NCBI GenBank assembly: GCA_964526565.1
Contig: CAZGMC010000057.1
Coordinates: 1 to 28,688 of the forward strand
Source: CAZGMC01 sp964526565
GTDB taxonomy: Bacteria; Pseudomonadota; Alphaproteobacteria; DSM-16000; Inquilinaceae
DNA length: 28,688 nucleotides
Direction: 5' to 3'
Both the position numbers and the translations under genes were made by a program. The stretch's first letter is position 1. Every line of letters starts with the position of its first letter. This document shows, in pieces, positions 16,791-23,410 of the stretch. The notes beneath the pieces are model-generated. The model made no database searches, was not told where the DNA came from, and worked only from the letters and a program-made list of their open reading frames with translations.

Positions 16791-17615
16791 TCAGCGAAGC
16801 CGGCTGACCGTGCGGGCCGCGGCATGGCCGGAGCGGACGGCGCCCTCAATGGTGGCGGGGAAGCCGGTGGCGGTCCAGTCGCCGGCCAGGACCAGGTTGG
16901 CCAGGGCGGTGCGCGGGCCGGGGCGGTGCGACAGGTTGTCCGGCGTCTGGGTGAAGGTGGCGCGCCGTTCCTTGATCAGGCGCACTGGCGGCACCGGCGC
17001 CGCGGGCAGGTCGAAGGCGCGGGCCACGTCCGACCACAGGCAGGCGGCGAGCTCTTCAGCCGGCAGCGCCGCCTCGGCACCGGCGCCGCTGATGGTCACG
17101 CTGACCACGTCGCCGCGGACGAAGGCCCAGTGCGCCGTGCCGCCCAGAATGCCGAGGAACGGGATACCGAGGAACGGGATGTCCTTCCCGGGCCGCGCCG
17201 GCGGCCGGTCGACGCGGAAGTGGGCGTTGACGATGACCTCGCCCTCGGCCGGCACCGTCAGCCCCGGCACCAGCGCCGCGGCCGCCGACGGCGGCACCGC
17301 CAGCACCACGGCATCGCCCGACCCCAGCCGCACGGTGCCGTCGGCGAAGTCGAGTGCGGCGACGCGGCCATCCGTCACCTCCAGCCGGCGCAGGCGGCGG
17401 TTGAGCCGGACCGGCACGTCGGCCCCGTCCAGGAACCGGAGCGCCGGGTCGACCAGGCTCGGCCCCAGGCCGTCGCGGGCGATCAGCGGCCGGCAGTGGG
17501 CGCCGCCGCGGACGAAGGTGCGCAGCAGCACCGGCACCAGCAGGCGGGCCGCCCCGCGCGCCGCGGCGATGTTCAGCACGGCGAGCGTCAGCGGCTCCCA
17601 GAAGCGGGCGAACAG
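16791..17615 (-). CDS. hpnE: HpnE, hydroxysqualene dehydroxylase (N terminus lost in the assembly gap)
   Basis: The visible 275 residues begin LFARFWEPLTLAVLNIAAARGAA at the gap edge and end in the FAD-binding C-terminal signature NLVLAGDWTATGFPATIEGAVRSGHAAA. These are characteristic of HpnE, the flavin-dependent amine-oxidase-fold enzyme that reduces hydroxysqualene to squalene. Relatives are about 420 residues, so roughly 145 residues including the Rossmann GxGxxG are missing. The real gap must then be far larger than its 100 Ns, perhaps near 440 bp or more. The segment IPFLGIPFLGI carries a five-residue duplication encoded by a 15-bp tandem repeat. It lies downstream of hpnD on the same strand, as in other hopanoid clusters. 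Confidence 0.9.
   Translation of the reverse strand: MFARFWEPLTLAVLNIAAARGAARLLVPVLLRTFVRGGAHCRPLIARDGLGPSLVDPALRFLDGADVPVRLNRRLRRLEVTDGRVAALDFADGTVRLGSGDAVVLAVPPSAAAALVPGLTVPAEGEVIVNAHFRVDRPPARPGKDIPFLGIPFLGILGGTAHWAFVRGDVVSVTISGAGAEAALPAEELAACLWSDVARAFDLPAAPVPPVRLIKERRATFTQTPDNLSHRPGPRTALANLVLAGDWTATGFPATIEGAVRSGHAAARTVSRLR
17149..17178. repeat. 15-bp tandem duplication inside hpnE
   Basis: ATGCCGAGGAACGGG is followed by ATACCGAGGAACGGG (one mismatch). On the minus strand this yields IPFLGIPFLGI, an extra five residues just before GGTAHWAF. The frame is preserved. Confidence 0.88.
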
Positions 17616-17739
17616 NNNNNNNNNNNNNNNNNNNNNNNNNNNNNNNNNNNNNNNNNNNNNNNNNNNNNNNNNNNNNNNNNNNNNNNNNNNNNNNNNNNNN
17701 NNNNNNNNNNNNNNNTCACCGGATCGGTCACCGGGCCGG
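17616..17739. other. Assembly gap (Ns to 17715) plus a flanking 12-bp near-repeat
   Basis: The 100 Ns hide the start of hpnE and the hpnD-hpnE junction. To the right, TCACCGGATCGG (17716-17727) is followed by TCACCGGGCCGG (17728-17739), a 12-bp near-repeat that contains the hpnD stop codon. The left edge is not repetitive. The nominal gap length is arbitrary, because too little space remains for the missing HpnE N terminus. Confidence 0.8.
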
Positions 17740-18618
17740 GCGCAGCAGGCCGAGGCGGATCGCCGCCCAGACCTTGGCCGGCTTGGACAGGCGCACCGGC
17801 TCGGCCGCCCGCTGCCAGCCGCGCCGCGTCAGCAGGCGCAGGTAGCGGTCGTAGACGCCGGCCATCAGCAGGGCCGGGCGCAGCCGGCGCCGGTCGCACT
17901 GGGCCAGCGCCGCATCGGCCTCGTCGAAGCGGTGCCGCGCCACCTCCGCCACCTCCGCACAGGCCCCGGCCAGGCCGGGATGGGCCAGCATGGCCGGCGG
18001 ATCGCTGCCGTCGCCGCGCATGGCGATGCCGTGGCGGGCGAGCAGGTCGGCCGGCAGGTAGATGCGGTCGCGGGCGGCGTCCTCGCCCAGGTCGCGCAGG
18101 ATGTTGGTCAGCTGCAGGGCCTCGCCCAGGGCCACGGCCAGGTCGCGCGCCGCCGGCTCGGTGGCGCCGAACACGCGGATCGACAGCATGCCGACGGCGC
18201 CGGCGACGCGGCGGCAGTACAGGCGCAGGGTGTCCATGTCGGTCAGGCGTACGGTCTCCCGGGCGTCCATCTCCATGCCGTCGATCAGGGCCAGGAACTC
18301 GGCGCGCGGCAGGTCGAAGCGGGCGACCGGTCCGGCCAGCGCCTGGGCCGTGGGCCGGAGCGGGCGGCCGGCATAGAGGCGGTCGATCTCGTTGCGCCAT
18401 TCGGCCAGGCGGGCGCGCTTCTCGGCCGGGGTGCCGCCCTCGTCGGCGATGTCGTCGACCTCGCGGCAGAAGGCATAGACGGCGAACATGGCCTCGCGCC
18501 GGTCACGGGGGAGGATCTTCATGCCCATCAGGAACGACGTCCGCGACGCGGTGACGACGCGGTGCACATGCGCCTGCGCCGCCGCCAGCGTCGCGCCGCC
18601 CATGGCCTCCGCCGTCAT
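17728..18618 (-). CDS. hpnD: HpnD, presqualene diphosphate synthase
   Basis: A 296-aa trans-isoprenyl diphosphate synthase of the squalene/phytoene type. The first Asp-rich motif is D55-D-I-A-D (REVDDIADEGG). The second lies near residues 165-185 (LTNILRDLGEDAARDRIYLP). The N-terminal SFLMGMKILPRDRREAMFAVYAFCREVDD is typical of HpnD. It condenses two farnesyl diphosphates to presqualene diphosphate, which HpnC and HpnE then convert to squalene for Shc. The start at 18618 is chosen because AAGGGGG lies just upstream; an in-frame ATG at 18666 is an alternative. hpnC, normally directly upstream, is absent. The upstream 500 bp carry a palindromic repeat and a recombinase remnant instead. Confidence 0.95.
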   Translation of the reverse strand: MTAEAMGGATLAAAQAHVHRVVTASRTSFLMGMKILPRDRREAMFAVYAFCREVDDIADEGGTPAEKRARLAEWRNEIDRLYAGRPLRPTAQALAGPVARFDLPRAEFLALIDGMEMDARETVRLTDMDTLRLYCRRVAGAVGMLSIRVFGATEPAARDLAVALGEALQLTNILRDLGEDAARDRIYLPADLLARHGIAMRGDGSDPPAMLAHPGLAGACAEVAEVARHRFDEADAALAQCDRRRLRPALLMAGVYDRYLRLLTRRGWQRAAEPVRLSKPAKVWAAIRLGLLRPAR

Positions 18619-19120
18619 GCCGCCCCCTTCCGCCCCGCGGCCGGCTGTGGTGCCCGGTTGCGCCAATGTTGCAGGTCTGCCCTTTCCTTAAAGCGGTCTG
18701 TGCGAATGGGCAAGCGTGGGGCGCAGAGGCGGTGCCTGGGGGGCGACGCTTCCCCGTCAAGAGGGCCGGGTCCCGACCTTCCGCCCGGGTTGTGCCGTGC
18801 TCAGGCGGGGCATCGGCTTCTCAGGTTGCCCTCCAGCAGTACTATTGTCTTGAGCGCAGTCGTAAACGTAGAAACGCTTGTCATTTCGAGAAAAGCGAAG
18901 CAACCCAGACCCGGCGATGCCAATAACGCAAATCATTGATCGCGCTGGCTGCGCCACTGGGTTGCTTGTCTTCGCTCGTAACGACGGGTTTATTGCAGGA
19001 TATAGACTGCTTAATCTCGAGTAGTATACCTGATACGCCGAAGATTTACGGCCTTCTGCGCGTCTGTCTTGGTGCCTGCCGCTGCTGTCGCTTGGTCAAA
19101 CGCAAGGGCCGCTGGTATGA
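18619..19120. other. Non-coding region upstream of hpnD with lower GC and a palindromic repeat
   Basis: No frame in this approximately 500-bp stretch resembles a known protein, and base composition drops noticeably around 18840-19060. It contains the large imperfect palindrome at 18880-18985. The hpnD promoter should lie near its left end, but no clear -35/-10 pair could be assigned. Confidence 0.6.
18880..18985. repeat. Imperfect palindromic intergenic element (GTCATT-CGAG...CAACCCAG type)
   Basis: The left arm (18880-18908) begins GTCATTTCGAGAAAAGCG and ends AGCAACCCAG. The right arm (18957-18985) is its imperfect inverse, beginning CTGGGTTGCTTGTCTTCGC and ending CGTAACGAC. About 22 of 29 positions pair around a 48-nt loop. 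The arms resemble the widespread bacterial intergenic palindrome of the form GTCATTGCGAGC...AGCAATCCAG with its inverse. It is probably a non-autonomous, REP/MITE-like repeat. Confidence 0.75.
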
Positions 19121-19575
19121 TGCCACCTCGGCGACGGCGGCCAGCCCGAGCTGGCGCGGGCGGTGCGCCGGCTGGGCCTGGTCGACGGCGCCGCCTATGA
19201 CCCGGCGCGGCTGGCCGGGGCGGTGGATCGCAGCAGTTTCGACGGTTTCACGGCACTGGTGGCGATCGAGCTGCTGGTGACGGCCCGCGGCGCGGCGGTG
19301 ACGCCGCCGTTCGTGCGCAGGGCCCTGCGCACCCTGGCCGCCGAGGCCGAGGTCAAGCGTACCGTCGCCCCCCACATGCTGCGCCACACCGCCGCCACCC
19401 GCATGCTGGAGGCCGGCGTCGACAGCCGCTTGGTCCAACGCCGGTTCGGCCACCAGAGCATCTCCACCAGAGCATCTCCACCACGGAAATGTACACGGCG
19501 GTCAGCGACTCGAGCCTGAAGACAGTGATCACCGCGGCGGCGCCGGAGGTGAAGGAGGCGGGCCGCGGCGCATAA
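19121..19575 (+). pseudogene. Tyrosine recombinase/phage-type integrase remnant, frameshifted
   Basis: The frame reads ...LLVTARGAAVTPPFVRRALRTLAAEAEVKRTVAPHMLRHTAATRMLEAGVDSRLVQRRFGHQSIST, the C-terminal catalytic half of a tyrosine recombinase with the H-x-x-R box (HMLRH) and the later GH motif. The N-terminal core-binding domain and first catalytic Arg are absent, and an in-frame TGA at 19118-19120 closes the upstream side. A 14-bp tandem duplication (19452-19479) shifts the frame at IST. If one copy is removed, the frame continues TTEMYTAVSDSSLKTVITAA...EAGRGA and stops at 19573-19575, restoring the nucleophilic Tyr (EMYT). As it stands, the frame ends at 19519 without the Tyr. The 40 residues before LLVTARG were not recognised. 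Confidence 0.75.
19452..19479 (+). repeat. 14-bp tandem duplication causing a frameshift
   Basis: ACCAGAGCATCTCC is repeated exactly at 19452-19465 and 19466-19479. The length is not a multiple of three, so it shifts the recombinase frame just before its catalytic tyrosine. Confidence 0.93.
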
Positions 19576-19605
19576 CTCCCTGGGGGTGGTCCGGCCGCCG
19601 GCCCG

Positions 19606-20592
19606 TCAGGTCAGCCGGTCCGGACGGTCGCCGTGGAGGAAGTCGATGACGCGGTGGACGGTCGTCACGTCGAACAGCAGGCGGTGCAGGTCGGCCTCGA
19701 CGGTGTAGATCGGGCGGAAGATCGAGGCCGGCTCGAACAGGTCGCGGCGCATCGGCACGGCCAGCAGGAACACGCCGTCGGTGAAGGCGGCGCGCAGCGG
19801 CCGGCCGCGGTGCGCCTCGGCCAGCGCCACCAGGCTGTCCAGGAACGGCGGCGACAGCAGCGCGTGTGCCGTCGCCGGATCGTCGGCATAGACCTGGTAC
19901 AGCGACTCGAACGCCTGATGGTCGAACGGTACGCGGTCCAGGCCGCGCAGGCCGACCGCCCAGTCGGCCACCTTGTTGCCCAGCCAGCCGTGCTCGCGGC
20001 CGAGCAGCACGCGGCCCGTGAACGGCCGCGGCACGTCGATCACGAACAGCAGTCCGCGGAACACGGTCGACGACGAGGAGCCGCCGCGGCCGCTGCGCTT
20101 GCGCCGCCTCAGCACGGCTTCGGCCATGGCGAAGCCGGTGTCGCGGTGGCGGCCGATGAACAGGTCCTCCAGGCGCGACCGGTTGAACGCGCCGACGACC
20201 CCCGTATCCGTAAAGCGGCCGAGATCGATCTCGCCCTTGGCGTCGCGCCGGTACTCCATGTCGCCGAAGAAGCGGCACACCGGCGGCATGACCACGGCGC
20301 GCACCCGGCTGCCGAAGCCGCGCGCCGGCTGGCGCACGACGTACCCGCCAATCAGGATGCCGAAAATCAGCGGGACCAGCAGGAAGACGATGGCGCCCTG
20401 GAGCAGGATGCCGGCCAGCGCGACCACAACGACGATGCCCAGGACCACCAGTGCCAGTCGCACCAGCGTCTGCGCCCGCGCCGCCCGCCGGTCGCGCTCC
20501 AGATCGTCCAGGTGCGGCACGATCTCGCGCCGGAACACGTCGGCAAAGCCGCGTTCGTAGGGCTCGCGCTCAATGAAGTCGGGTTGGTCCAT
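19606..20592 (-). CDS. DUF3137 family membrane protein
   Basis: A 328-aa protein with a charged N terminus (MDQPDFIEREPYERGFADVFR) and two adjacent hydrophobic segments near residues 43-88 (TLVRLALVVLGIVVVVALAGILL, IVFLLVPLIFGILIGGY). A long soluble domain follows, containing VFRGLLFVIDVPRPFTGRVLLGRE and FLLAVPMRRDLFEPA, typical of DUF3137. The family has no established biochemical role. Its start is 12 bp after the stop of the sensor kinase gene, so it is the third gene of a regulator-kinase-DUF3137 operon and may be functionally linked to that two-component system. The soluble domain is predicted cytoplasmic. Confidence 0.85.
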   Translation of the reverse strand: MDQPDFIEREPYERGFADVFRREIVPHLDDLERDRRAARAQTLVRLALVVLGIVVVVALAGILLQGAIVFLLVPLIFGILIGGYVVRQPARGFGSRVRAVVMPPVCRFFGDMEYRRDAKGEIDLGRFTDTGVVGAFNRSRLEDLFIGRHRDTGFAMAEAVLRRRKRSGRGGSSSSTVFRGLLFVIDVPRPFTGRVLLGREHGWLGNKVADWAVGLRGLDRVPFDHQAFESLYQVYADDPATAHALLSPPFLDSLVALAEAHRGRPLRAAFTDGVFLLAVPMRRDLFEPASIFRPIYTVEADLHRLLFDVTTVHRVIDFLHGDRPDRLT

Positions 20593-20604
20593 GATCCTCT
20601 GCCT

Positions 20605-21987
20605 CTACCCCGGCAGGCGGAGGATACACCGCAGACCGCCCTTGGGCGAGCGCGACAGCAGGATGTCGCCACCGTGGTTGCGGGCGACGTCGCGGGCGAT
20701 GGTCAGCCCCAGGCCGGTGCCGCCGGTCGCCACGTTGCGCGACGAATCGAGGCGGAAGAACGGCTTGAACACATCCTCCAGGTGCTCGTCGGGAATGCCG
20801 GGGCCGTCGTCGTCGACGATCACTTCGGCGGCCGGGCCGGCCCAGGCGGCCTGCACCCAGGCGTGCTCGGCATAGCGCACGGCGTTGCCGAACAGGTTGG
20901 CCAGGCAGCGCTTCATGGCGTGGCGGCGCACCGGCAGGACCAGCCCGTCGCCGGCCGACAGCTCGACCCGGCCGCCGCTGCGGCGCGCGCCGGCGGCGAC
21001 CTCGTGCAGCAGGGCGCCGAGGTCGGTCGGCACGGGTTCTTCGGCACCGTTGCCGCGGGCGAAGGCCAGGTAGCCCTCGATCATCCGCTCCATGTCGGCC
21101 ACGTCGGCGCACAGCTCGCGGATGTCCGGGTCGTCGTCCATCATGGCCAGCTGCAGCTTCATCCGCGTCAGCGGCGTGCGCAGGTCGTGGCTGACGCCGG
21201 CCAGCATCTCGGTGCGCTGGGCGATCATGCGCTGGATGCGGTCGCGCATGACCAGGAAGGCGCGCGCCGCCTGGCGCACCTCGCTCGCCCCCTCCAGCCG
21301 GAAATGCGGCACGTCGCGGCCCTTGCCGAAGCTTTCGGCGGCGACGGCCAGGCGCCGGATCGGGCGGATCTGGTTGCGCATGAACACCAGCGCGATGGCG
21401 AACAGCCCCGCCGCCGAGCCGATCATCCAGACGATGAAGTTCTGGCTGGACTGGCTGAACAGCCGCTGCCGCGGGATCAGGACGACCAGCACACCCTCCT
21501 CGAGCTGCACCTGCACCTCGGCCCAGCGGTCCAGGATCTCGGGCACGACGGTGAACGGCCGCCCGACCCGGCCCTCGAGGGCAAATTCCAGCTCGCTCTC
21601 GAGGATCCAGTGGCCCGGCGTCGCCGGACGCGGCCGCAGGCTGGCGCCGGGCTCGAAGGTGACCGTCAGTTGCATGGTGCGGGCGGCGCGGTCGAACAGG
21701 TCGCGCTGCGCCTCGGGTTCATCGACCAGGCGCATCTCCTCGATCAGCATGGCGATCTCGCCGGCGACGGCGAACGACAGCCGGCTCGTCATGTGCTCGA
21801 AGTGCTGCTGGTAGAAGTACGTGACGGCGATGGCCTGGGCCAGCAGCACCGGCGTCACGATGATCATCAGCGACCGGCCGAACAGCGTGCGCGGCAGGTA
21901 GCGCTTGATGCCGAGCCGGCGCCGCGCACGGGCCGCCAGCCGCTCGCGCGCCACTGACGGGCGGGGCAGGCGCTCGGCCAGGGTCAT
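20605..21987 (-). CDS. EnvZ-like sensor histidine kinase
   Basis: The 460-aa protein has a first membrane segment near residues 37-58 (LFGRSLMIIVTPVLLAQAIAVTYFY), a periplasmic sensor region to about 185, a second membrane segment near 186-208 (IVWMIGSAAGLFAIALVFM), a HAMP domain (NQIRPIRRLAVAAESFGKG), a HisKA dimerisation domain with phosphoacceptor H267 (GVSHDLRTPLTRMKLQL), and an HATPase domain with N-box NLFGNAVRYA, DDDGPGIP and GGTGLGLTIARDVARNHGG. This is the EnvZ/OmpR-partner layout common in Alphaproteobacteria. Its ATG overlaps the regulator's stop (ATGA), giving translational coupling. The stimulus cannot be inferred from sequence. Confidence 0.93.
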   Translation of the reverse strand: MTLAERLPRPSVARERLAARARRRLGIKRYLPRTLFGRSLMIIVTPVLLAQAIAVTYFYQQHFEHMTSRLSFAVAGEIAMLIEEMRLVDEPEAQRDLFDRAARTMQLTVTFEPGASLRPRPATPGHWILESELEFALEGRVGRPFTVVPEILDRWAEVQVQLEEGVLVVLIPRQRLFSQSSQNFIVWMIGSAAGLFAIALVFMRNQIRPIRRLAVAAESFGKGRDVPHFRLEGASEVRQAARAFLVMRDRIQRMIAQRTEMLAGVSHDLRTPLTRMKLQLAMMDDDPDIRELCADVADMERMIEGYLAFARGNGAEEPVPTDLGALLHEVAAGARRSGGRVELSAGDGLVLPVRRHAMKRCLANLFGNAVRYAEHAWVQAAWAGPAAEVIVDDDGPGIPDEHLEDVFKPFFRLDSSRNVATGGTGLGLTIARDVARNHGGDILLSRSPKGGLRCILRLPG

Positions 21988-22673
21988 CGGCCGTCGGGCC
22001 TCAGCACATAGCCCTCGCCGCGCACCGTGTGCAGAAAGCGCGGCAGCCTGGGGTCGGGCTCGATCTTGCGCCGCAGGCGGGTGACCTGGACGTCGACGGT
22101 GCGCGCGTTGCCGCTGATCCGGCTCTTCTCCGTCAGCTCATCGCGGGTCAGTACCGTGCCGGCGTGGGCGGCCAGTACGCGCAGCAGGCTGGCCTCGGCG
22201 CTGGTCAGGTGAATGCGCTCGTCGCCGTGGCGCAGCTCGTCGCGCTCCGGGTGATAGACCAGGGCGCCGAGGCGGATCGGGCCGGCCGGCGGTGGCGGCG
22301 GCGCCACCCGGCGCAGGATGTTGTTGATGCGCAGCACCAGCTCGCGCGGCTCGAACGGCTTGGGCAGGTAGTCGTCGGCACCCGACTCCAGGCCGGCGAT
22401 GCGGTGCTCGGGGTCGGTCATGGCGGTCAGCACCAGGATCGGCGTGGCCATGGTCCGGCGCAGCGCGACGGTCAGCTCCAGCCCGGTTTCGCCCGGCATC
22501 ATCACGTCCATGACGATCAGGTCGAAGCTGAAGGCCGCCAGCCGGGCCCGCGCCTCGCCGGCGTCACCCGCGGTGGTGACCAGGAAGCCGTTGTCGCCCA
22601 GGTACTTGCGCAGGCGGTCGCGAAGCCGCTGGTCGTCCTCCACCACGAGCAGATGGGGCAGCTCAATCATCAT
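21984..22673 (-). CDS. OmpR-family response regulator (PetR-like)
   Basis: A 229-aa regulator with a receiver domain (HLLVVEDDQRLRDRLRKYLGDNGFLVTTAGDAGEA; phosphoacceptor D56 in LIVMDVMMPGETG; KPFEPRELVLRINNILRR), a short Pro-rich linker, and a winged-helix DNA-binding domain (LTSAEASLLRVLAAHAGTVLTRDEL...RTVDVQVTRLRRKIEPDPRLPRFLHTVRGEGYVL). The wording of the receiver closely resembles the alphaproteobacterial PetR group, but assignment to that group is from memory. It is coupled to the downstream kinase by a four-base overlap. The nitroreductase gene stops 33 bp upstream, so cotranscription with it is possible. ATG 22670 is an equally plausible start. Confidence 0.93.
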   Translation of the reverse strand: MMIELPHLLVVEDDQRLRDRLRKYLGDNGFLVTTAGDAGEARARLAAFSFDLIVMDVMMPGETGLELTVALRRTMATPILVLTAMTDPEHRIAGLESGADDYLPKPFEPRELVLRINNILRRVAPPPPPAGPIRLGALVYHPERDELRHGDERIHLTSAEASLLRVLAAHAGTVLTRDELTEKSRISGNARTVDVQVTRLRRKIEPDPRLPRFLHTVRGEGYVLRPDGR

Positions 22674-22706
22674 CGCCCCGTTATATCCCCTGCGGCCGCG
22701 CGGCGA

Positions 22707-23297
22707 TCAGTCTTTTGCGGCGCCGTCCGGCCCCGTCCATTCGCTGACCACCTCGTCCAGCGCCGGGCGCGGCCGCTCGTCCGGCGGCTGGGCGGCGCTG
22801 CCAATGTACACAAAGCCGACGATCCGGTCGGTGGCCGGATTGTGGCCCAGGGCCTCGATCACCTCGGGCCGGTAGGCCGGCCACTCGGTCAGCCACTGGG
22901 CGGCATGGCCCAGTGCCCTGGCCGCCAGCAGGGCATTGAAGCAGACCACCCCGGCCGACAGCAGCTGTTCCATTTCCGGGATCTTGTGGCCCTTGCGAAT
23001 CCTGGCGGTGACGGCCAGCAGCAGCGGCGCGCGCTGCGGCCGCTGGCGCTCGAACTCGATCTGCTTGTCCCTGGCCTCGGGATTGTGGGTCGCGAACAGG
23101 TCGGCCAGCAGGTCGCCCAGGGCGCGCTGCCCCGCCTTGCGCAGCACCTGGATGCGCCACGGCGCCAGCTTGCCATGGTCGGGCACGCGGGTGGCGGCGC
23201 GCAGGATCGTCTCCAGGTCGGCGTCGTCCGGCCCCGGCTCGATGATGTTGGCGACGAGGACGGAACGGCGGGTCAGCAGCAGCTCGACGGCATCCAT
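22707..23297 (-). CDS. Nitroreductase family flavoprotein
   Basis: A 196-aa FMN-dependent NAD(P)H oxidoreductase-fold protein. The N-terminal MDAVELLLTRRSVLVANIIEPGPDD and ATRVPDHGKLAPWRIQVL are typical of the short alphaproteobacterial nitroreductase group, with R10-R11-S as the FMN phosphate contact. GVVCFNALLAARALGHAAQWLTEWPAY and DRIVGFVYIGSAAQPPDERPRP complete the fold. The physiological substrate is unknown. It sits between the DUF1624-type membrane protein (113 bp upstream) and the response regulator on the same strand. No strong ribosome binding site precedes ATG 23297, but the conserved domain begins there and no other in-frame start fits. Confidence 0.87.
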   Translation of the reverse strand: MDAVELLLTRRSVLVANIIEPGPDDADLETILRAATRVPDHGKLAPWRIQVLRKAGQRALGDLLADLFATHNPEARDKQIEFERQRPQRAPLLLAVTARIRKGHKIPEMEQLLSAGVVCFNALLAARALGHAAQWLTEWPAYRPEVIEALGHNPATDRIVGFVYIGSAAQPPDERPRPALDEVVSEWTGPDGAAKD

Positions 23298-23410
23298 GGG
23301 CGGACCGGCGGGTAACGGCAGCGAGATATGCGCCGCGGCAAGCGGCGAACGGCCTTCGTACATAGACGATTCCGTGCGCGAGACCAACGGACGCTGCGTC
23401 GCACGGGGTC

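Noticed and set aside
18880..18985. Palindrome as a tRNA gene or intrinsic terminator
   Set aside because: The arms are too long and imperfect, there is no T-tract, and no tRNA cloverleaf or T-loop consensus can be drawn.
18619..19120. Possible hpnC upstream of hpnD
   Set aside because: No frame in this stretch shows isoprenyl-synthase motifs.
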